A stretch of DNA of 26,423 nt, taken from positions 1 to 26,423 of IMG/VR virus record IMGVR_UViG_3300040810_000371. One strand, written 5' to 3'. How positions within the stretch are numbered: position 1 is the first letter of the stretch; each line of letters begins with the position of its first letter. Shown in pieces: positions 17,087-21,644 of the stretch. A model generated the notes under the pieces. That model saw only the letters and a list, made by a program, of their open reading frames with translations, searched no databases and had not been told where the DNA came from. The stretch comes from a virus. The position numbers were made by a program, and so were the translations under genes.

Positions 17087-18388
17087 TTAAAACGTTGTGG
17101 CTGTAGTTTCAAATGTATATAACGCATATCGCATAGCATCAGCCATATGGGATGCCATATTATGCTTTGGTTTCTCTTTTAATAAATTAGGGTTTGGGTC
17201 CCATTGATATTGGTCTAGTGATATTAAGGCTTCTTTGCAAGTCTGATTAACAATAAGTTCATCATTATCAACTACTGTTGCAACATGTCCTATACCATCA
17301 AGTACTGATTTTTTAGCATTGATAGTACTAATATCGTAATTTTGTGCGAAGTCGTATCTTGTTTGTTGAGCTGCAGAGTCAATGTAAATGTAATCAATGT
17401 CCCATTTATGAATTAATTTTTGAATCTTCATTGCGTGGTGTTCTGTAGTCTTCTCCGCATCCATATATTCATCTATTAGATAATATTTTCTTTTATCCCA
17501 GTCGTAAGCAATTACACAAAATGCTGTAGGGTCTTTGTAACCTACGTCAAGACCCGCAAAAACATCCATCTGACTAACATCAAGTTGTGATAAATCTGCT
17601 ATACATTCTTCATGGTTAAATGCCCAGACTTGGCCTTCATAGACATTAAAGTCTGCTAAGTACTCTTGTGCAAATTCATTCTCAGACATTGTTTTCTTTG
17701 CTTCAATAATATCTGATTCTGCTACACGAGGATTTTCATGATAAGTTGCTTTTACTGAACACCACTCTGGAAACTCCTCACTAAAACCTCTGTAGTAAAA
17801 CTCAGCAAAGTAATTATTTCTACCCCTTGGAGTAGATATAAAGATTGCTTTTGAGTTTTCTTTGTCTAGTGTGGGCCTGAGCGCAACATTGAAAGCATCC
17901 CTCCCGTCTGTGAGAGCGGCCTCGTCGAATATGATGAGATCGTATGACCTACCCACAACCGAATCAACTTGGTTAATGGAGCCCATACGAATTGTAGAAT
18001 TGTTTGAAAGTTCAATAACTTTATCTTTTGCATTGTCTCTAAGTACCTCTAAATCAAAATGTTTAATAAGATTTCTTTGCAAATCAAATGAGATTTGCGA
18101 TAATGAATAGTTAGGTGACATTAATAGTACATGACTGTTTGGTACTAAACAAACCAGTTGTCCTATTATATTTGAAATGTAAGTTTTGCCCTGACGACGA
18201 GATATAGCCGCACAAACGAATCTATATTTGGGATTATTAACAGCATTTATAATTGCTTTTTGGGATGAGTTAGGTTCTATACCTAACAGTTCAAGATACT
18301 CCATTATGGGTAGTTTAATGAAACGACTCTCAGGACTTAAGTCCATAAGATAGTCGCCTAGTATATCTGTACGGCTAATTTCTATCAA
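17087..18388 (-). CDS. terL: Terminase large subunit
   Basis: The product is 433 aa with ATPase and nuclease parts. ATPase motifs are SRRQGKT (aa 63-69, Walker A with the Arg-rich variant typical of terminases), LIIFDEAA (aa 151-158, Walker B with the catalytic Glu) and STPRG (aa 185-189, coupling motif). The nuclease acidic residues are in GLDVGYKDP (Asp281), IYIDSAA (Asp337) and HMADAMRYA (Asp417). All are intact, so it should pump and cut DNA at the portal. The usual start is TTG at 18388, overlapping the upstream stop (TTGA). An ATG at 18346 (codon 15) is an alternative with an AGG about ten bases upstream. The TTG is preferred because it keeps coupling with the 75-aa gene. Length fits short TerL proteins of HK97-headed phages. 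Confidence 0.96.
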   Translation of the reverse strand: MIEISRTDILGDYLMDLSPESRFIKLPIMEYLELLGIEPNSSQKAIINAVNNPKYRFVCAAISRRQGKTYISNIIGQLVCLVPNSHVLLMSPNYSLSQISFDLQRNLIKHFDLEVLRDNAKDKVIELSNNSTIRMGSINQVDSVVGRSYDLIIFDEAALTDGRDAFNVALRPTLDKENSKAIFISTPRGRNNYFAEFYYRGFSEEFPEWCSVKATYHENPRVAESDIIEAKKTMSENEFAQEYLADFNVYEGQVWAFNHEECIADLSQLDVSQMDVFAGLDVGYKDPTAFCVIAYDWDKRKYYLIDEYMDAEKTTEHHAMKIQKLIHKWDIDYIYIDSAAQQTRYDFAQNYDISTINAKKSVLDGIGHVATVVDNDELIVNQTCKEALISLDQYQWDPNPNLLKEKPKHNMASHMADAMRYALYTFETTATTF

Positions 18389-18612
18389 TGTATTGTCTCG
18401 TCAGGGAATATATTATCTTCTGAATCTATTAGTAAATCCAGCTCTTTTAGTTTAGTGTAAAGGTAGCAGTAAGTAGCCGATACTGTTTTTATCTTCTTCT
18501 CTGCTGGTGATAAGTCTCTAAATTCTTCTACTTTGATTAAATCTTGTAGCATTTTTCCTGCATGTACTATGCCTTCTTCAAGCCATAGTTTTGTTCCGTT
18601 TGCAGTTGCCAT
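18385..18612 (-). CDS. Candidate terminase small subunit, 75 aa
   Basis: This 75-aa protein sits directly before the large terminase, with a four-base overlap, where the small DNA-recognition subunit is usually encoded. It is largely helical (KLWLEEGIVHAGKMLQDLIK, then ATYCYLYTKLKELDLLIDSE). I see no classic helix-turn-helix DNA-binding motif, and it is shorter than typical TerS proteins (about 100-180 aa). It could be a very reduced TerS with only an oligomerisation core, or an unrelated small protein with TerS encoded elsewhere. Its ATG overlaps the upstream basic-protein stop as TAATG. Assignment is by position only. Confidence 0.35.
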   Translation of the reverse strand: MATANGTKLWLEEGIVHAGKMLQDLIKVEEFRDLSPAEKKIKTVSATYCYLYTKLKELDLLIDSEDNIFPDETIH

Positions 18613-18953
18613 TATCTTCTCCTTTTTAGTCCTAATGTTCTTTTTTGTGATTTAGGCGGACGCTTCTTAGAGCCTCCTTTACCTGCCCAAAACACTTTGT
18701 TTGCCCAGTATGCTGCTGAAGATTTCCCTTTTCTAATGTTTTTAGCATGTCTTGCCTTAAAACTTCTTCTTGCTTCTGGACTGTAGTTATGGCCCATACC
18801 TTGAGCCCCAAATCTTATAATCTTTACTTTACCACCAACTTTTACAGCTACTACGGCTTTTTTGGTTTTATGGTTTGGGGTTCTTTTCGGTTTGTTAAGT
18901 CCGCTAAGACCTGCTCTTTTTAGCCTTGCTTTTTCTGCTGCTGTTAGTGCCAT
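18612..18953 (-). CDS. Basic phage protein, DUF6321-like
   Basis: The product is 113 aa and extremely basic. It opens ALTAAEKARLKRAGLSGLNK PKRTP, then VGGKVKIIRFGAQGM, then ARRSFKARHAKNIRKGKSSA AYWANK, and ends in RRR. I recognise this order (KARLKRAG, IIRFGAQG, SFKARHAKNIxKGKxSAAYWANK) from a small conserved family common in marine phages; I believe it is the DUF6321 type, but the number is from memory. The function is not established. Strong charge and the aromatic AYWANK suggest DNA binding, perhaps in the packaged genome or terminase complex. A ribosome site TAGGG lies about seven bases before the ATG. It is the gene before the TerS candidate and shares a TAATG with it. Confidence 0.65.
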   Translation of the reverse strand: MALTAAEKARLKRAGLSGLNKPKRTPNHKTKKAVVAVKVGGKVKIIRFGAQGMGHNYSPEARRSFKARHAKNIRKGKSSAAYWANKVFWAGKGGSKKRPPKSQKRTLGLKRRR

Positions 18954-19036
18954 CTTTCATCCCTATAAGTAAAGATTTCTTTACTACTTTGTCGAGTCTT
19001 CCCGACTTCATAATTTTATTGATTTGTTTTAAAATA

Positions 19037-19309
19037 CTATCTTCTTCTCCTTCTCGTCAATAAAGTAGAAGGTGTTTTCTTTCCAAACTTTGCTCTTTTA
19101 GGGTTGACTGTTTTACCAAATCTTGGCCCTACTGCTTTTGGTGCTGCACCATAAAATCCACCTGGTGTGGACATTGGTGACTTAGTGTTTACATAAGTTC
19201 CAGCTGCTGCATTTAAATCACGAGTTAAACCTCTTTTTAATACATGCTTTCTTAGCTTGGAAGTTGAGTGGACACTTGGTCCGCTTAAAAATCCGCCTTG
19301 TCTTGCCAT
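19037..19309 (-). CDS. Small basic protein with Arg-tail, 90 aa
   Basis: I do not recognise this protein. It is 90 aa with a strongly positive charge and a low-complexity make-up rich in Gly, Thr, Pro, Lys and Arg, ending TLLTRRRRR. Segments such as KLRKHVLKRGLTRDL and PRFGKTVNPKRAKFG are basic with few hydrophobics, so it is probably disordered without a partner such as DNA or RNA. The stop is 83 bases upstream of the next ORF, and its ATG follows a short gap after the 57-aa gene. It belongs to a series of such proteins here. DNA condensation or terminase/portal accessory function are both possible. Confidence 0.6.
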   Translation of the reverse strand: MARQGGFLSGPSVHSTSKLRKHVLKRGLTRDLNAAAGTYVNTKSPMSTPGGFYGAAPKAVGPRFGKTVNPKRAKFGKKTPSTLLTRRRRR

Positions 19310-19328
19310 TTTTAATTCCTATCTACTC

Positions 19329-19502
19329 TTAACGAGTACTTTGGCTTATTAGCCTATTAATGAGAACCTTATTATTTGGGGTTCTCGGTAAATTTAATAA
19401 CTTTTTTAGTTGGCAGCCATACTCTAATTCTAAGTGAACTGCCGTTTTTAATCTTTGTGATAAATCTAATACTTTTTCAATCTCTTGAGTTAGATTATTC
19501 AT
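19329..19502 (-). CDS. Small helical protein, 57 aa
   Basis: This 57-aa ORF is below the usual length cut-off. It starts MNNLTQEIEKVLDLSQRLKT and ends in a basic segment with ISQSTR. It begins three bases after the stop of the DUF5872-like gene, with a purine-rich AAGAAG upstream. The first ~38 residues form an amphipathic helix (EIEKVLDLSQRLK, HLELEYGCQLKKLLNL), so it may form a small coiled-coil oligomer. I see no known family. The gap between neighbours would otherwise be nearly 200 bases in a tightly packed operon, and this ORF fills it in the right orientation with a clear start. It is probably real, but the function is unknown. Confidence 0.5.
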   Translation of the reverse strand: MNNLTQEIEKVLDLSQRLKTAVHLELEYGCQLKKLLNLPRTPNNKVLINRLISQSTR

Positions 19503-19505
19503 ATT

Positions 19506-19787
19506 TTACTTCTTCTTTCGACGTCTCCGTTTAGTAAAAGTACGTACGTTAGTGGGTCTTCCACCAACGCCTTGAGGTACTGCCCTCTTACGGCGAACTG
19601 CCGACCTTTTCTGAGCTTTGCTCATTGTTCTTGCACGTGCTAAAGGAACACACTTTGGGTATCCTTTTCGTGAAGTTTTTGCAGACTTTCGTCCACAAGG
19701 TTGATATCTACCCTTTTTCTTAGGTCTAGATATATCTACCCATTTTTCTTTAAACCACTTTGATAATCCACCCTTAGGTTTAGCCAT
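19506..19787 (-). CDS. Basic protein, DUF5872-like
   Basis: The product is 93 aa, read from ATG at 19787. A longer reading from 19817 adds ten residues, but 19787 matches the family's first residues, MAKPKGGLSKWFKEKWVDIS, and overlaps the previous stop by eight bases for coupling. It continues RPKKKGRYQPCGRKSAKTSR and GYPKCVPLARARTMSKAQKR. The pattern 'GGLxxWFxExWVDIxRP...G.YxPCGR....GYPKCVP' is one I recall as DUF5872, found in tailed phages and also in large eukaryotic viruses. The function is unknown. Two cysteines (PCGR, PKCVP) are conserved in that pattern and might bind metal or form a disulfide. The end RRRRKKK is almost pure charge. Nucleic-acid binding is likely. Confidence 0.7.
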   Translation of the reverse strand: MAKPKGGLSKWFKEKWVDISRPKKKGRYQPCGRKSAKTSRKGYPKCVPLARARTMSKAQKRSAVRRKRAVPQGVGGRPTNVRTFTKRRRRKKK

Positions 19788-20031
19788 CTTGATGATGGTC
19801 CATCTCTCCATCTGCAATATAGTTTGCAGCAGATACTACTTCATATTCTGAAATTGCTATTTTATTTGTAAACCAAGTAGGTAAATCCGCTTCTGGATTA
19901 TCTAAATGGTCTAAAATCATTTGCGAATGTGAAATTATAGTCTTACAGGATTTAATTACTGATGCGGCATCAGTGTGCCCATCTTTCTGTACTAATACGA
20001 ATTTTCCGTCTTTTAAAAGTTTAGCTTCCAT
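19780..20031 (-). CDS. Conserved small phage protein, 83 aa
   Basis: The product is 83 aa and acidic to neutral, unlike its basic neighbours. The segment SCKTIISHSQMILDHLDN, followed by ADLPTWFTNKIAISEYEVVS and AANYIADGE, fits a recurring phage family pattern of 'helix - xLPxWxxxKIxxAxxYxxxxxxYI'. I have seen this as a C-terminal module in small virion-associated or hypothetical proteins of cyanophages and pelagiphages. Its biochemical role is not known to me. It overlaps the upstream 44-aa gene by 11 bases and the downstream basic protein by eight. Helical structure and the LPTW motif suggest a protein-protein adaptor. Confidence 0.6.
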   Translation of the reverse strand: MEAKLLKDGKFVLVQKDGHTDAASVIKSCKTIISHSQMILDHLDNPEADLPTWFTNKIAISEYEVVSAANYIADGEMDHHQDG

Positions 20032-20155
20032 TTTTTACTTTTTGCTCAGCTTCAATCAATTTGTCTTTGATGTCTACTGACCCGTCCCAGTTCTTATCTT
20101 TTCCTGTGACTATATTTAATATTTGTGTTAGTTTAAGTTTAAACCAATCTATCAT
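20021..20155 (-). CDS. 44-aa protein with EF-hand-like calcium loop
   Basis: This 44-aa ORF starts MIDWFKLKLTQILNIVTG, an amphipathic or short membrane-surface helix, and continues KDKNWDGSVDIKDKLIEAEQ. The stretch DKNWDGSVDIKD has Asp at position 1, Asn at 3, Asp at 5, Gly at 6, Val at 8, Asp at 9 and Asp at 12, matching the EF-hand/dockerin loop. It is flanked by a helix on each side, as expected. The ATG overlaps the upstream stop as ATGA, and the stop overlaps the next gene by 11 bases, so it is in the translational chain. It may be a small Ca-binding protein near holin and lysis genes, or a virion helper. Function is inferred only from the loop. Confidence 0.6.
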   Translation of the reverse strand: MIDWFKLKLTQILNIVTGKDKNWDGSVDIKDKLIEAEQKVKNGS

Positions 20156-20355
20156 TTTTTATTTTTCCTTGCAACGCCCATTCTGTATCGTCCGCCACGC
20201 TGCTTATATGTTTTTACTAACCATCCATTTGCATATGCACTTGGATAGACCTTAAATTTTCTTTTTGCTTCAGCTTTTACTCTTGCGTATAAAGCTGGAT
20301 TAGTTGGCACTGGCCTTTTCTTAGTGGCCTTCCTTTTTCTCTTTCTTACTGCCAT
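20152..20355 (-). CDS. Small basic conserved phage protein, 67 aa
   Basis: The product is 67 aa, beginning AVRKRKRKATKKRPVPTNP and containing ALYARVKAEAKRKFKVYPSA, then YANGWLVKTYKQRGGRYR. This 'ALYxxVKxEAKxKFxVYPSAYANGWxxxxYKxRGGxYR' pattern recurs in marine phages and is compact, helical and basic. I recognise it as a family but not a function. It overlaps the end of the preceding 138-aa gene by 35 bases. It sits in the same run as the DUF5872-like and DUF6321-like proteins and probably shares a nucleic-acid role. Confidence 0.65.
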   Translation of the reverse strand: MAVRKRKRKATKKRPVPTNPALYARVKAEAKRKFKVYPSAYANGWLVKTYKQRGGRYRMGVARKNKK

Positions 20356-20737
20356 TTCTTAATTCCATTAATCTTGCCCTGTCCTGTTGTATAATTACAG
20401 GTTTAGGCGTTTGATTGTTTCCACCTTTTGAAAAAGATGGGTGAGACCATAAATATTCACAAGTGTCCTGGACTTCATTTCTTTTTTCCACTATGGAGTC
20501 CATTTCGTCAAGAGTCTGATTCTCACCCATTGTGTAGATGATCACCTCCCATGGTTGCTCGTTCCAGTTAGATTCGTTTTCTATAAGAGTGTCTAACTTG
20601 AAGGGAACAATATTTGTAGTACCTGCTATAAATGATTTATAAGACCAGGGACATACGTTTTTTATCTTCCTAAAGTACCATAGCCAGACGGTAAAGTCTG
20701 GTAGAGGTTTAGCCTCTTGAACGCTTCTTCTTTCCAC
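20321..20737 (-). CDS. Conserved phage protein with CPWSYK motif, 138 aa
   Basis: The product is 138 aa. Near the N-terminus is PLPDFTVWLWYFRKIKNVCP WSYKSF, a pattern I recall from phage proteins of unknown function near the terminase. The middle region is acidic (NESNWNEQPWEVIIYTMG) and the end is basic (RLMELRNGSKKEKKEGH). The start used is a GTG at 20737; the frame is open only to a TAG about 50 bases upstream, with no ATG, so this or a frameshift from the overlapping 41-aa Lys-rich gene is the way in. The GTG has poor ribosome-site spacing. A role in packaging or virion structure is possible. The single Cys in CPWS is notable. Confidence 0.6.
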   Translation of the reverse strand: MERRSVQEAKPLPDFTVWLWYFRKIKNVCPWSYKSFIAGTTNIVPFKLDTLIENESNWNEQPWEVIIYTMGENQTLDEMDSIVEKRNEVQDTCEYLWSHPSFSKGGNNQTPKPVIIQQDRARLMELRNGSKKEKKEGH

Positions 20738-20834
20738 CCTTTTTCTTTTTCTTCTTACCCATACCTTTTTGCTTTGCTAAGAGAGCTCTTTGTAAAGCTT
20801 TTGGTAGTTTCTTTTGTTTAGCAGTTAGTGCCAT
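20709..20834 (-). CDS. 41-aa poly-lysine protein
   Basis: This 41-aa protein begins MALTAKQKKLPKALQRALLA and ends in a Lys-rich tail (KKKKKKGGKKKRSRG). It resembles the opening of the 113-aa DUF6321-like protein (ALTAAEK against ALTAKQK). It has an excellent ribosome site, AGGAG about seven bases before the ATG. The 3' third overlaps the start of the 138-aa gene in another frame. The pattern 'LTxxQxxLPxxLxxAIxxKKG' also occurs in small phage proteins near terminase. It is probably a nucleic-acid-binding mini-protein. Confidence 0.6.
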   Translation of the reverse strand: MALTAKQKKLPKALQRALLAKQKGMGKKKKKKGGKKKRSRG

Positions 20835-20843
20835 TTAGTGCTC

Positions 20844-20999
20844 CTATGTCCAACGCGGTGGTTTGTCTGGACACTCCGCCCATCTTATTTTTGTTTTGAG
20901 GGGCATAAAACAACTACAAAGTTCACAAACTTTCCACTTCTTTAAATGTGGACACTGTTTGCAAATTTCGTATCTTTCTTCAGGTGTTTTCTTTTTCAC
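20844..20999 (-). CDS. 51-aa zinc-ribbon protein
   Basis: This 51-aa ORF starts at a GTG that overlaps the upstream stop (GTGA). It has CKQC near residue 13, CELCSC near residue 25 and a final ECPDKPP, with a basic aromatic region between. The spacing CxxC-(~8)-CxxCxC-(~12)-CP fits small phage zinc-ribbon proteins that bind one or two zinc ions. I recall similar proteins ('CKxCPxL...CxxCGCFMPxKT...CP') in T4-like and marine phages, but not a proven role. It lies before the 41-aa protein with only nine bases between. It probably binds nucleic acid or a protein partner. Confidence 0.75.
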   Translation of the reverse strand: MKKKTPEERYEICKQCPHLKKWKVCELCSCFMPLKTKIRWAECPDKPPRWT

Positions 21000-21181
21000 C
21001 TTAAATTTTTAGGTAATTTTTGTCTCTTATTTCTTTGAAGATTTGTTTTTCTTGCAAGTAGTCTTTTTACTCTAGCAGAAAGAGGAGATGCTTCTGGTTC
21101 TGCTCCTTTGCCTTCTTGTACTGTTCCTGATTCTACTTGCTTGACTGCTTCTTTTAAAGCTTCTTCGATTGAGTTTGACAT
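20996..21181 (-). CDS. Small hypothetical, 61 aa
   Basis: The product is 61 aa with no recognised family. The N-terminal half is acidic and helical (IEEALKEAVKQVESG), the centre is flexible and Pro/Ser-rich, and the end is basic (RVKRLLARKTNLQRNKRQKL). A bipolar charge layout like this suits an adaptor joining a basic tail to nucleic acid. The ribosome site AAAGGAG about six bases before the ATG is among the best in the window. The stop overlaps the GTG of the zinc-ribbon gene. Confidence 0.6.
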   Translation of the reverse strand: MSNSIEEALKEAVKQVESGTVQEGKGAEPEASPLSARVKRLLARKTNLQRNKRQKLPKNLR

Positions 21182-21364
21182 CTATTCTCCTTTTGTTCTT
21201 TTTAGTGCAATTTCTGCATTTTCTAATTTGGTAAAGCCGTGAGTCTCTCCTTTCCAGATAAATTTGTAAACTTCATTGTCTTCAAATATTACGCCTTCTT
21301 TAACTTCTTTAACTTTTTTAGTTTTAGTAGCTTTTATGTCTTTTGTTTGATAATCTTTTTTCAT
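21182..21364 (-). CDS. Small hypothetical, 60 aa
   Basis: The product is 60 aa from ATG at 21364. An upstream in-frame start exists, but AGGAG lies six bases before 21364, so I use the shorter one. The N-terminal half is Lys-rich (KKDYQTKDIKATKTKKVKEV) and the C-terminal half reads as a small beta domain (EDNEVYKFIWKGETHGFTKL) followed by a helix. The 'DNxVYKFxWxGxTHGF' segment recalls a recurring small phage domain, but I cannot name it. It lies between the holin-like gene and the 61-aa gene. Confidence 0.55.
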   Translation of the reverse strand: MKKDYQTKDIKATKTKKVKEVKEGVIFEDNEVYKFIWKGETHGFTKLENAEIALKRTKGE

Positions 21365-21372
21365 TGTTTCTC

Positions 21373-21570
21373 CTAACCATGCATTGAAAACATAGTCCAT
21401 ATGATGCCAGCGCCCGCTACGATAAGGGTGCCTGACACACTAATTAATATTGTTTCTATTCTGCTTACGGAGTTTTCGATGTCGTCAAACTTATTGAAAC
21501 AAGTTTTCCACCGTTCTGCGCATACAGCTTCGTGCTTGGCAAGTTCCCCGGCCACTTCGTTAACATCCAT
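21373..21570 (-). CDS. XhlA/holin-like small membrane protein
   Basis: The product is 65 aa. Residues 1-38 form a charged helix (CAERWKTCFNKFDDIENSVS), and residues about 41-61 form one hydrophobic transmembrane segment (ILISVSGTLIVAGAGIIWTM). A coiled-coil helix followed by one membrane segment is the layout of XhlA-type haemolysin/holin proteins; a phage spanin or an anti-holin is possible too. No endolysin is visible next to it, and this window may not include one. It is the first gene after the promoter at 21613, so it is likely to be made strongly with the other late genes. Confidence 0.55.
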   Translation of the reverse strand: MDVNEVAGELAKHEAVCAERWKTCFNKFDDIENSVSRIETILISVSGTLIVAGAGIIWTMFSMHG

Positions 21571-21612
21571 GTTTATTCCCTAAAATCTTGTGAACATTTT
21601 GTTCTTGATTAA

Positions 21613-21641
21613 ATTATACCAAAATCAGAGGTGAAAGTCAA
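21613..21641 (-). promoter_or_regulatory. Consensus sigma70-type promoter for the late small-gene operon
   Basis: On the minus strand TTGACT (21636-21641), a 17-base spacer, and TATAAT (21613-21618). The -10 context TTTTGGTATAATT matches the promoter at 17035. The -35 begins three bases beyond the cyclase stop, so the curli/cyclase block and the late genes can be expressed separately. The first transcribed bases include GAACA-AAA-TGTTC (21592-21604), a small hairpin at the 5' end. Confidence 0.85.
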
Positions 21642-21644
21642 GTA

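Noticed and set aside
18904-19011. A 35-aa minus-strand ORF (starts MKSGRLDKVVKKSLLIG) between the 90-aa and 113-aa basic genes.
   Set aside because: It overlaps the 113-aa gene by 50 bases, has no ribosome site and ends in a frame shadow of that gene. It could be real, since the N-terminal half looks natural, but I cannot support it.
19362-19386. Inverted repeat GAGAACC...GGTTCTC as a terminator.
   Set aside because: There is no T-run on either side and it lies inside the 57-aa gene.
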